From contig DLCS01000281.1 of NCBI GenBank assembly GCA_002480735.1, positions 1-16,278 of the forward strand: 16,278 bases of DNA. The letters are read 5' to 3'. This document shows, piece after piece, positions 6,447-12,778 of this stretch. Below the pieces are notes generated by a model. That model saw only the letters and a list, made by a program, of their open reading frames with translations, was not told the origin of the DNA and did not search any database. Source of the stretch: Bacillaceae bacterium UBA7792. GTDB taxonomy: Bacteria; Bacillota; Bacilli; Bacillales; Cytobacillaceae. Positions within the stretch are counted from its first letter, which is position 1, and each line of letters opens with the position of its first letter. A program made the translations under genes and the position numbers.

Positions 6447-6689
6447 TTGACGCAAATTATTATTTATACCCAGCCCGATTGTCCACCTTGTGAAATCGCC
6501 AAACGTTTCCTAACAGAATACGGGTTTTCCTTTGAACTAAAGAATATAAAACGAGATCAGAAGGCACGTGATGAACTCATTCACCAATACAATTCTTACT
6601 CCACGCCCACATTTGTTATTAATAACGAACAGGTTGTTACCGGGTTTGAAATAGAAAGATTGAAAGAAATATTAAATATAGAATCATAG
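6447..6689 (+). CDS. Glutaredoxin/thioredoxin-fold protein with CPPC motif
   Basis: Small redox protein of 80 residues. After a first strand (TQIIIYTQPD) comes a CPPC active site at residues 12-15. The cis-proline motif STPTF is at 52-56, and VVTGFEIERLKEIL ends the fold; the last part resembles the C-terminal GF-x-x-x-x-L pattern of NrdH/glutaredoxins. The start is TTG 6447-6449 with AGGAGG eight bases upstream. Longer in-frame starts back to 6393 would overlap the upstream gene and lack a ribosome site. It is translated from the same transcript as the MBL hydrolase and is closed by a terminator whose stem includes its stop codon. Likely a disulfide reductase for one partner, perhaps the hydrolase. 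NrdH is possible, but no ribonucleotide reductase gene is near. Confidence 0.85.
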   Translation: MTQIIIYTQPDCPPCEIAKRFLTEYGFSFELKNIKRDQKARDELIHQYNSYSTPTFVINNEQVVTGFEIERLKEILNIES

Positions 6690-6714
6690 AGGCCTGAGTA
6701 CGAGGCCTCTTTAA
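6688..6714 (+). terminator. Intrinsic terminator of the MBL-redox operon (first)
   Basis: AGAGGCCT (6688-6695), loop GAGTACG and AGGCCTCT (6703-6710) form a perfect 8-bp G/C-rich stem, followed by TTAATATTTT. The stop codon of the redox gene lies at the base of the stem. Confidence 0.8.
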
Positions 6715-6741
6715 TATTTTCGCAAAGGCAATGTGATTTAC

Positions 6742-6784
6742 AACCTACCTCTTTTTTTAGAGACTCTGTTATAGTAGGTTTTTT
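6742..6784 (+). terminator. Second terminator-like hairpin, tandem
   Basis: AACCTAC (6742-6748) pairs with GTAGGTT (6774-6780). Inside lies a small CTCT/AGAG hairpin. Six T in a row (6779-6784) follow on the plus strand. It would catch read-through from the first terminator, just before the structured repeat. Confidence 0.55.
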
Positions 6785-6795
6785 GATTAGTATAC

Positions 6796-6876
6796 CGCCT
6801 CATACGTCTACATTCTCTACGTTATTCGTACCGAATAAAACCCGTTCACGTAGGCGTATAAGGCTAAAATTAACAC
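6796..6876. repeat. Structured dispersed repeat, copy 1
   Basis: An 81-bp element about 90% identical to 12602-12682, in the same orientation (8 differences, no gaps). The arms GCCTCATACGTCTAC (6797-6811) and GTAGGCGTATAAGGC (6850-6864) form a 15-pair stem with one mismatch and one G-T pair. The inner hairpin TTATTCG-TAC-CGAATAA lies in an invariant 35-nt core (6818-6852). Short anchors shared in register (TTGAT at 6783, TTAAAA ending 6888) suggest a full length near 106 bp. It lies directly 3' of fadH, whose stop codon may be inside the element. No open frame is present. Confidence 0.8.
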
Positions 6877-6882
6877 AGCTTT

Positions 6883-7647
6883 TTAAAATGGATATTGGTT
6901 CAGCCAGGCACCGCCGTCCATGGTAATGCATTCCCCATTAATATAGGCAGCATGATCAGAGAAAAGAAAATAGCTAAGCTCAGCAATTTCTTCAGGTGTT
7001 CCAAGGCGTCCAAGGGGAACACTAGCTATTGTTCTCTTTGCCGCTTCTTCAGATTCCCAAAGTTTTCCTGCACCACCTGTTCTTTCAATTGGACCAGGAG
7101 CAATGGCATTTACTCGAATCCCATATTTCCTTCCCCATTCTACAGCCAAGGTTCTTGTTAATGATAAAACTCCAGCCTTTGCAGCGGCAGAATGGACCAC
7201 ACCAGGACCCGCATCCCATGCGTATGTAGCGACCATATTCGTGATGCTCCCCTTTATGCCCTTCTCAATCCAATACTTTCCTACCTCACTGCTGCAGTAG
7301 AATGTACCATTTAAGACGATATTGATAACGGAATTCCAGCCATTAACAGAAAGCTCTTCAGCAGGGCAAATGAAGTTGCCTGCAGCATTGTTAACGAGAA
7401 AGTCGATTCTACCATATGCTTTATCGGTTTCTGCGACCATATGCTTCACATGATCAATTTCTCTAACATCCATTTGTATCGTGAGAACAGAATCTGGTGA
7501 AACCTCGATCTCTTTTTTTGCTTCTTCCAGTCTTTCTTTATCTCTTCCTGTAATGACCACCTTTGCTCCTGCTTCAGCAAATCGCTTGGCCATGTGCTTT
7601 CCCATCCCACTAGAGCCGCCTGTCACAATGACAACTTTGTCCTTCAT
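6883..7647 (-). CDS. fadH: 2,4-dienoyl-CoA reductase, SDR family
   Basis: NADPH-dependent reductase needed for beta-oxidation of unsaturated fatty acids with double bonds at even positions. The Rossmann motif TGGSSGMG is at residues 9-16 and NNAAG at 86-90. In place of the usual Tyr-x-x-x-Lys of short-chain dehydrogenases, the site reads S153-A-A-A-K157. Replacement of Tyr by Ser is characteristic of 2,4-dienoyl-CoA reductases and separates this from a generic SDR. The length of 254 residues equals B. subtilis FadH (YkuF). The start ATG 7645-7647 (MKDKVVIVTGG) has AGGGGGAA upstream; an upstream in-frame ATG at 7683 falls in the operator. It is transcribed alone from a promoter overlapped by a 28-nt palindrome. 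The fadG gene that accompanies it in B. subtilis is absent. Confidence 0.92.
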   Translation of the reverse strand: MKDKVVIVTGGSSGMGKHMAKRFAEAGAKVVITGRDKERLEEAKKEIEVSPDSVLTIQMDVREIDHVKHMVAETDKAYGRIDFLVNNAAGNFICPAEELSVNGWNSVINIVLNGTFYCSSEVGKYWIEKGIKGSITNMVATYAWDAGPGVVHSAAAKAGVLSLTRTLAVEWGRKYGIRVNAIAPGPIERTGGAGKLWESEEAAKRTIASVPLGRLGTPEEIAELSYFLFSDHAAYINGECITMDGGAWLNQYPF

Positions 7648-7661
7648 AACGTGTTCCCCCT

Positions 7662-7689
7662 TCATAAATGAATGACCATTCATTTATGA
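7662..7689. promoter_or_regulatory. 28-nt palindromic operator at the fadH promoter (FadR/TetR type)
   Basis: TCATAAATGAATG (7662-7674) and CATTCATTTATGA (7677-7689) are perfect 13-bp inverted arms around AC. The palindrome starts at the edge of the -10 box and covers the transcription start, the classic place for a repressor. The half-site TGAATG is that of the B. subtilis FadR box, but the two half-sites are 4 bp closer than in the FadR consensus as I recall it. FadR or a related TetR-family fatty-acyl-CoA sensor is likely. Confidence 0.75.
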
Positions 7690-7697
7690 TTGTAGCA
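7689..7697 (-). promoter_or_regulatory. Extended -10 element of the fadH promoter
   Basis: On the minus strand TGCTACAAT (7697-7689) is an extended -10 (TG-n-TACAAT). No good -35 lies 17 nt upstream; TTGTAT is 20 nt away. The start would fall inside the palindromic operator. Confidence 0.55.
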
Positions 7698-7826
7698 TAA
7701 TTGCTAGAATCTTCATACAAAAATTAACTAAATTGATATCGAGTTCCACCTTCTTTTTCACGGCGATCTTTGTTAGTATTAAGAAGGTAAATGGGAAAAT
7801 AAATAGAAGATAGGTTGGGAGAGGCA

Positions 7827-8708
7827 ATGCCAAAAAAGGTTTCAAGAAGATCGTTCCTAAAAAGATTTATGGGAACGGTTTTGACAACATTAGGTGTGTC
7901 AACTGGAGGATATGTTTATGCAGGAAAAATTGAACCGATTCTATTAAAAATCAATAATCATAAGCTCGTGCACTCTAATATTCCATCCAGCTTTGACGAA
8001 TTCAAGATCGTTCAATTTAGTGATACCCATTTAGGCTTTCAATATACGTTAGAGCAGTTAGCTAAATTAGTAGAAAAAATCAACTCAATACAGCCTGATA
8101 TTCTTTTTTTTACAGGCGATTTGCTTGATGCACCCAACCAGTACCGTGAAATCGATCAGACCATTTCGATCCTAAAAAAATTGCATGCCCCTTTTGGCAA
8201 GTTTGCTGTGTATGGCAATCACGACCATGGCGGATATGGAACAGACCTCTACCGAGATATAATTGAGAAAGCTGGATTTACCCTTCTCTTAAACGAATCA
8301 ACTCGCATTCAAATGAACGAAAAAGAACATATTTATGTCATCGGTATTGATGATGCCATGCTCGGAAGGCCTGATCTCCAAGCAGCTATTTCGGAAGTCC
8401 CTGACGATGCCTATAAAATTCTCCTTTCGCACGCTCCAGACTTAGCAGATTACGCAACGAACTTTAATATACAAGTACAATTAAGCGGGCATAGCCACGG
8501 AGGACAAATCCAACTTCCTCTTATTGGGGCGCTTGTTAAGCCCCCCTTTGCCGAAAAATATTTTGAGGGATTCTATAGAATCGGGAGCACGAATCCGCTA
8601 ACACTGTATGTGAATCGGGGATTAGGCACTACCCGCTTACCTTTCCGATTTCTTTCAGTACCTGAACTAACCGTTTTTACGTTAAAACAAGAAAAAGCAG
8701 CCGAATAG
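7827..8708 (+). CDS. ykuE: Tat-exported metallophosphoesterase YkuE
   Basis: Calcineurin-like phosphoesterase, in B. subtilis a cell-wall-bound substrate of the TatAyCy translocase. Residues 6-12 (SRRSFLK) form a twin-arginine signal, followed by a hydrophobic stretch (GTVLTTLGVSTGGYVYAG). The metal-site motifs are complete: SDTHLG (D66, H68), TGDLLD (D98), GNHDHGG (N131, H132), SHAPD (H202) and GHSHGG (H222, H224). The length of 293 residues is close to 286 in B. subtilis. ATG 7827 (MPKKVSRRSF) is preferred, with GGGAGAGG upstream; a TTG four codons earlier has a poorer site. The natural substrate is not known. It is monocistronic and ends in a terminator shared with the convergent c-di-GMP gene. 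Confidence 0.92.
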   Translation: MPKKVSRRSFLKRFMGTVLTTLGVSTGGYVYAGKIEPILLKINNHKLVHSNIPSSFDEFKIVQFSDTHLGFQYTLEQLAKLVEKINSIQPDILFFTGDLLDAPNQYREIDQTISILKKLHAPFGKFAVYGNHDHGGYGTDLYRDIIEKAGFTLLLNESTRIQMNEKEHIYVIGIDDAMLGRPDLQAAISEVPDDAYKILLSHAPDLADYATNFNIQVQLSGHSHGGQIQLPLIGALVKPPFAEKYFEGFYRIGSTNPLTLYVNRGLGTTRLPFRFLSVPELTVFTLKQEKAAE

Positions 8709-8725
8709 CTGCTTTTTCTTGTTTT
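8684..8725. terminator. Bidirectional terminator between ykuE and the GGDEF-EAL gene
   Basis: A perfect 18-bp inverted repeat (8684-8701 and 8708-8725) with a 6-nt loop. The plus-strand right arm is GCTGCTTTTTCTTGTTTT and holds the T tract. The ykuE stop codon ends at the first base of the right arm. On the minus strand it closes the convergent gene that stops at 8761. Confidence 0.85.
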
Positions 8726-8760
8726 AGAGAGTATGTCTGCAAGGATTGTTATGCAGCCAT

Positions 8761-10869
8761 TTATTCCAAGACAAGCCCTACCTTATTGTTAAAGATTAAG
8801 CGTTCAACATCTTGAGCAGGTATAGGTCTCGAAAATAAAAACCCTTGGCCCTTTTGGCAATTTGCAGCCTTAAGAAAATTGACCTGCTCCTTCTCTTCAA
8901 TCCCTTCAGCAACCACCTCAAAGCCGAGACTATTACCTAAGTGAATAATCGTCGTCGTGATCGCAGCATCTTTGTCACTATTCATCACATCCCGGACGAA
9001 GGACTGATCAATTTTGAGAACATCAATTGGAAATTGCTTTATGTAATTTAAAGATGAGTAACCTGTGCCAAAATCATCAATAGAAATGGTTATTCCCAAT
9101 TCCTTCAAGCTTTTCAGGATTGGAGATGTTTCTTTCGTATCCTGCATAGCCCCTTCAGTAATTTCAATTTGAAGCAGAGAAGGGTTTATTTTGTATTTTT
9201 TGATCGCTTCTTTAATGGTTTCCACTAATTTTGGCTGTTGAAACTGCTTTGGAGAAATATTAATGGCAATCTTTACCCCATTGTTTCCAAATTTAGACCA
9301 TTCTTTAATCTGCTTACAGGCTGTATCTATAACCCAGTTTCCAATCGGAACAATCAAACCTGTATCCTCGGCAAGGGGAATAAAATCTCCAGGAGACACC
9401 ATCCCAAGGTCCTTGCTATTCCACCTAATCAACGCCTCAAAGCTATTTATATTCCCTGTTTGTAGGTCTACCTGGGGCTGATAATAAAGAACGAACTCAT
9501 CCCGTGCCAGCGCCTTACGCAAATGGGTCTCTAATGACACGATTTGGGTAACTGCGGCATTCATTTCTGCCCGATAAAACTGGTAATGCGCCTTTCCTCT
9601 TTCCTTCACGCGAAACAAAGCCTCATCCGCATTCTTAATAATGGTCTCAGCATTCTTCCCATCATGTGGAAACATGCTGATGCCTATACTAGGCGAGAGA
9701 AAATACTCCTGATAGTCCAAGTAAAAGGATTTTGCAAAAATAGATAATATTTTCTGTGCAAGCTGTGCAGCACCATGTCGGCTTCCTTCAAAAAGAATAC
9801 TAAATTCATCGCCACCCTGGCGATACACCTTAATATTGTTCTTGCTGAATTCGCTCAAACGATCTGCAACCTGAATTAATATTTGGTCACCAGCCCGATG
9901 GCCTAATGTGTCGTTTAAATATTTGAAGCGATCAAGATCGATTGACAATAACGCAAAGGTTCCCGAATTTTTAAGCCTTTGAATCGATTCTTCTAAATCA
10001 TCCAGCAATGCACGGCGATTAAATAGACCTGTAAGGTGATCATGAAAGGCCATATATTTGATCGTTTCAGCATTGTCAGCCTGCTCCGAAATATCTCTTG
10101 CTATGACATAAACACCCGTTATCTCTAAATCAATGAAGATCGGTACAGTTTTCAAATGAATGGTGAAATTATAGCCCTTCGAATGGGTAAACCGGCAGTC
10201 AAGAGATTCTAACGAGACACCTTGTAGGGTCTTATGAAATAACTCTTTAAAGTCTTCCACATCATTATCCGGTATTAAATCAAAAAATGAACGGCTTGTC
10301 ATCTGCTTCTCTGAATAACCAGAAAGCTTCTGACCAGCTGGATTCACTTCAAGGATCTTCCCTTCTAATGAAAGAGTGAACACACCATCTAAATTATGGT
10401 CTACAATGGAGCGATACTTCTGTTCTGCCTGGATAAGGAGATTTTTTTCCATTACAAGCTCTGTAACATCCCTTGTCACCGCAACAATGTACTTTATTTC
10501 ATTACTCTCATCCCTTATGGGAGTTAATAGAGATTCTGTATAGCCCATCTTACCATCAGGAAACATAATTTGATCGGAATAGGTTACAGGATTTTGAGTT
10601 TTAAGCACGCGTTCATACTGTTTTCTTATTTCTAGAACCCTCTCAAACGGAAGGACATCTTCCATTCTCTTTCCTATTGCTTGTTCAGTTAGGCCCGCAT
10701 ATTGCAATCCCATTTCATTGACAAATAAATAGCGGAAGTGGGGGCCCTTCTCCACCAGCATGACATATACCATATGCTTAACATAATTAAAAATCAAATT
10801 ATAAATGATCTTCTCGACAGTTCTATTGACTGTTGTATGTTTGTCTTTTTTTATCTCTAGCTGTTTCAT
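8761..10869 (-). CDS. PAS-PAS-GGDEF-EAL c-di-GMP cyclase/phosphodiesterase
   Basis: Bifunctional c-di-GMP turnover protein of 702 residues. Two PAS sensor domains lie near residues 31-143 and 148-268 (the second contains NLDGVFTLSLEGKILEVNPA and GYSEKQM). A GGDEF domain follows at about 268-433, with intact GGDEF at 352-356, then an EAL domain at about 443-693. The EAL signature FEALIRW has EAL at 478-480, and DDFGTGYSSL (598 on), KIDQSFVRD and EGIEE are present, so both activities look possible. The usual product-inhibition site (RxxD before GGDEF) is replaced by KNNI. No transmembrane segment is evident. The start at ATG 10867-10869 (MKQLEIKK) has GAGG at 8 nt; a TTG at 10935 gives 22 extra residues but has its ribosome site too close. 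B. subtilis has a different EAL gene, ykuI, elsewhere in this neighbourhood. Confidence 0.9.
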   Translation of the reverse strand: MKQLEIKKDKHTTVNRTVEKIIYNLIFNYVKHMVYVMLVEKGPHFRYLFVNEMGLQYAGLTEQAIGKRMEDVLPFERVLEIRKQYERVLKTQNPVTYSDQIMFPDGKMGYTESLLTPIRDESNEIKYIVAVTRDVTELVMEKNLLIQAEQKYRSIVDHNLDGVFTLSLEGKILEVNPAGQKLSGYSEKQMTSRSFFDLIPDNDVEDFKELFHKTLQGVSLESLDCRFTHSKGYNFTIHLKTVPIFIDLEITGVYVIARDISEQADNAETIKYMAFHDHLTGLFNRRALLDDLEESIQRLKNSGTFALLSIDLDRFKYLNDTLGHRAGDQILIQVADRLSEFSKNNIKVYRQGGDEFSILFEGSRHGAAQLAQKILSIFAKSFYLDYQEYFLSPSIGISMFPHDGKNAETIIKNADEALFRVKERGKAHYQFYRAEMNAAVTQIVSLETHLRKALARDEFVLYYQPQVDLQTGNINSFEALIRWNSKDLGMVSPGDFIPLAEDTGLIVPIGNWVIDTACKQIKEWSKFGNNGVKIAINISPKQFQQPKLVETIKEAIKKYKINPSLLQIEITEGAMQDTKETSPILKSLKELGITISIDDFGTGYSSLNYIKQFPIDVLKIDQSFVRDVMNSDKDAAITTTIIHLGNSLGFEVVAEGIEEKEQVNFLKAANCQKGQGFLFSRPIPAQDVERLIFNNKVGLVLE

Positions 10870-10944
10870 CTTATCAACCTCATTCCACTTAAAAAGGTCG
10901 TTCAATATCCCCTTTATTCGACAACTTTTCTGCAATTCCCTTTC

Positions 10945-11000
10945 TATTTTCGAAATATATCAATAATTGTAATAGCATTATAACATGATTATTTTCGAAA
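10945..11000. repeat. Paired TATTTTCGAAA repeats flanking the GGDEF-EAL promoter
   Basis: The 11-mer TATTTTCGAAA occurs at 10945-10955 and again at 10990-11000, 45 bp apart. Each contains the palindrome TTTCGAAA. One copy lies upstream of the -10 box and one downstream of the start, an arrangement suited to a dimeric regulator binding on one face of the helix. No known regulator is assigned. Confidence 0.4.
10977..10985 (-). promoter_or_regulatory. Extended -10 promoter of the GGDEF-EAL gene
   Basis: On the minus strand TGTTATAAT (10985-10977) is an extended consensus -10. A weak -35 (TTGCAG) lies 18 nt upstream. The start near 10970 gives a leader of about 100 nt to ATG 10869. Confidence 0.6.
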
Positions 11001-11096
11001 CTGCAAAAAACCTAGTATCCCTTCAAATCTAATATCCCAACATAGATCCGAATAATCTTATCCCATCTCCTCTTTCCTTTTCTATTGAGAAGAGGG

Positions 11097-11102
11097 TATA
11101 AT
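11097..11102 (+). promoter_or_regulatory. -10 element of the ykyB promoter
   Basis: TATAAT at 11097-11102 lies 35 nt before the ykyB start codon. The -35 region (TTCCTT at 11074-11079) is weak, so this is a likely but not strong SigA promoter. Confidence 0.5.
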
Positions 11103-11137
11103 AGGAGTGTATCCATGAATTGAAAGGAGTTAAAACG

Positions 11138-11602
11138 TTGAATCGAGATAAGAGGCAATCTCCCCCACTTAACCTAACCATTGATAACCTCTCACAAGCA
11201 ATCTTCATTGTAAATCGTCATGCAAAAACGGCTCCTAATCCAAAATTTCTTTATAGATTAAAGCATGATGCCTTACAAAAATTATTAAGAGAAGGGAAAG
11301 CGAAAAAAGTAGGACTTCATTTTTCAAACAACCCCAAATTAAGTCAACAGCAATCGGATGTATTAGTGGTATGCGGAAAATATTCTTTTCATTTGCCACC
11401 ATCAAAAAGCGACTTTACCCAATTACCCCATTTAGGCAAACTGCAAGAAAATGTTAGAAATCCAAAAGCCTATCTTTCCTTGAGTGAAGCGAAGAAATTA
11501 CTAACCTCTTATACAGGTTTAAAAGAAGAAGAGATGAATCCTCCGAAAAAAAGGCGATACGAAAAACCCGTTTTTAAAAGGCTCGGGGAAAATTATTTTT
11601 GA
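11138..11602 (+). CDS. ykyB: Conserved protein YkyB, function unknown
   Basis: Basic protein of 154 residues, the same length as B. subtilis YkyB. It shares strings such as VNRHAKTAPNPKFLY, GLHFSNNP, SQQQSDVLVV and KPVFKRLGE-YF. There is no signal peptide, membrane segment or known catalytic motif. The many Lys/Arg residues and the RHAKTAPN block are the recognisable family marks. The start is TTG 11138-11140 with AAAGGAG at 8 nt; the TTG at 11120 would place the ribosome site inside the gene. It is monocistronic, diverges from the GGDEF-EAL gene, converges on cheV, and keeps its B. subtilis position next to cheV. No function can be assigned. Confidence 0.88.
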   Translation: MNRDKRQSPPLNLTIDNLSQAIFIVNRHAKTAPNPKFLYRLKHDALQKLLREGKAKKVGLHFSNNPKLSQQQSDVLVVCGKYSFHLPPSKSDFTQLPHLGKLQENVRNPKAYLSLSEAKKLLTSYTGLKEEEMNPPKKRRYEKPVFKRLGENYF

Positions 11603-11610
11603 TAAAAAAG

Positions 11611-11642
11611 CAAAAGAAGCTGAATTCTATCAGCTTCTTTTG
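11611..11642. terminator. Bidirectional terminator between ykyB and cheV
   Basis: CAAAAGAAGCTGA (11611-11623), a 6-nt loop and TCAGCTTCTTTTG (11630-11642) form a perfect 13-bp stem. T-rich tails follow on both strands (TTCTTTAT on plus; six T on minus), so it serves both convergent genes. Confidence 0.85.
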
Positions 11643-11646
11643 TTCT

Positions 11647-12552
11647 TTATAGTGCATATTCATCTATTAGCAAGACTAACTCAGCAATTTCTGGCTTACT
11701 CACCTGGGCATTGGCCCCTACCATTTGCCCCTTATGTCTTAGGTCATCCGTAATTAACGAGGAGAAGATAATAACAGGAAGCTTTGTAAGCTCCTTATGC
11801 TCCTTAATTCGCTTTGTTAAATGATGGCCATCCATTTGCGGCATTTCAATGTCGGTGATCACGAGCTGAACCATTTCAGTAACATCCTTGCCTGAATTGG
11901 CCAAATTCTCGAGATAATTCAAAGCATCCCGACCATTTTCAAAGAATTCCACCTGATGAAAGCCTGCTTCAGCCAATGTATCATGAAGTAGCTTCCTTAG
12001 AAGTGGAGAATCTTCTGCCACTACTAATCTCTTTGTCGAGCGTCCACGCTCCCCTAGCTTCTTGACCTGTTGAATATTAATGCCTGATTCGGGATTAATT
12101 TCGACGACAATTTTTTCAAAGTCTAGGAGCAGAATCATTTCTCCATGCAGCTTGATGACTCCGATTACCTGACTGTCTGCACCTTGATACATTTCAGATG
12201 GCTTTTCAATCTCATTCCAAGAAATACGATGAATTTGTGTAACCGTTTGAACATGGAAGACAACCTTTTGTTTGTTAAATTCAGCAACAATAAATTTGTC
12301 TTGAGCTGGATTATCTGATTTCGTAAAACCAAGGGCCGCAGCAACGTCCACAACCGGCAGAACTTCACCCCGAAGCTCAATAATTCCCTCCACATTAGGA
12401 TGGGCATGTGGAATTTGTGTGATCGGTACAGGATTAATGATTTCCTTCACCTTAATAACATTAATTCCAAACTTATTGTTTCCAATGCTAAATTCCACAA
12501 TCTCTAATTCATTTGTTCCACTTTCTAATAAAATCCCTTTACTAGACTCCAT
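11647..12552 (-). CDS. cheV: Chemotaxis coupling protein CheV (CheW-receiver fusion)
   Basis: Couples methyl-accepting chemoreceptors to the CheA kinase and takes part in adaptation. A CheW-like domain occupies about residues 15-155 (NELEIVEFSIGNNKFGINV, VEGIIELRGEVLPVVDV). A CheY-like receiver spans about 173-301, with acidic pocket E180/D181, phosphoacceptor D234 in ITDIEMPQMDG, and K286 in SKPEI. The length of 301 residues compares with 303 in B. subtilis. The start chosen is ATG 12550-12552 (MESSKGILL), with AGGAAGG 11 nt upstream. An ATG eight codons earlier (12576) has no ribosome site, though the spacing leaves some doubt. The gene is downstream of usp, and its leader would contain the second copy of the structured repeat if it starts at the SigD-like site near 12752. 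Confidence 0.93.
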   Translation of the reverse strand: MESSKGILLESGTNELEIVEFSIGNNKFGINVIKVKEIINPVPITQIPHAHPNVEGIIELRGEVLPVVDVAAALGFTKSDNPAQDKFIVAEFNKQKVVFHVQTVTQIHRISWNEIEKPSEMYQGADSQVIGVIKLHGEMILLLDFEKIVVEINPESGINIQQVKKLGERGRSTKRLVVAEDSPLLRKLLHDTLAEAGFHQVEFFENGRDALNYLENLANSGKDVTEMVQLVITDIEMPQMDGHHLTKRIKEHKELTKLPVIIFSSLITDDLRHKGQMVGANAQVSKPEIAELVLLIDEYAL

Positions 12553-12601
12553 TCCCGCTTCGTCCTTCCTGATCATAAATCACTTTTATTGATCTACTTA
12601 T

Positions 12602-12682
12602 CGCCTTATACGTGTACGTTCTATACGTTATTCGTACCGAATAAAACCCGTTCACGTACACGTATAAGGCTAATATCAACAC
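12602..12682. repeat. Structured dispersed repeat, copy 2
   Basis: Partner of 6796-6876. GCCTTATACGTGTACGT (12603-12619) and ACGTACACGTATAAGGC (12654-12670) form a perfect 17-bp outer stem. An inner hairpin TTATTCG-TAC-CGAATAA sits at 12628-12644. The invariant core is 12624-12658. It lies between usp and cheV, both on the minus strand, so it is probably transcribed on that strand. It ends 50 nt from the cheV start. There is no T run beside it and no open frame in it. Confidence 0.8.
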
Positions 12683-12751
12683 TGTACATTAAAAACGCTT
12701 TGAAATAAATATACCATGAATCAACCATCTTCCTGATGGCAAATTTTTAAC

Positions 12752-12778
12752 ATTTCGGCAAAAAATCTCTTTTAACTA
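12752..12778 (-). promoter_or_regulatory. Possible SigD promoter of cheV
   Basis: On the minus strand GCCGAAAT (12759-12752) matches the SigD -10 consensus GCCGATAT in 7 of 8 places, apt for a chemotaxis gene. The -35 region 15 nt upstream reads TAGT rather than TAAA, so support is partial. The box overlaps the 3' end of usp and would make a leader of roughly 190 nt that carries the repeat. Confidence 0.4.

Noticed and set aside
6796..6876. Structured repeat as a simple terminator for fadH
   Set aside because: The stem is long but no T run follows it on the minus strand, and the same core occurs between usp and cheV; a plain terminator would not keep an identical 35-nt loop core.
7481..7675. 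Plus-strand small frame opposite the start of fadH
   Set aside because: It mirrors the Rossmann-fold coding region and shows no independent signals.
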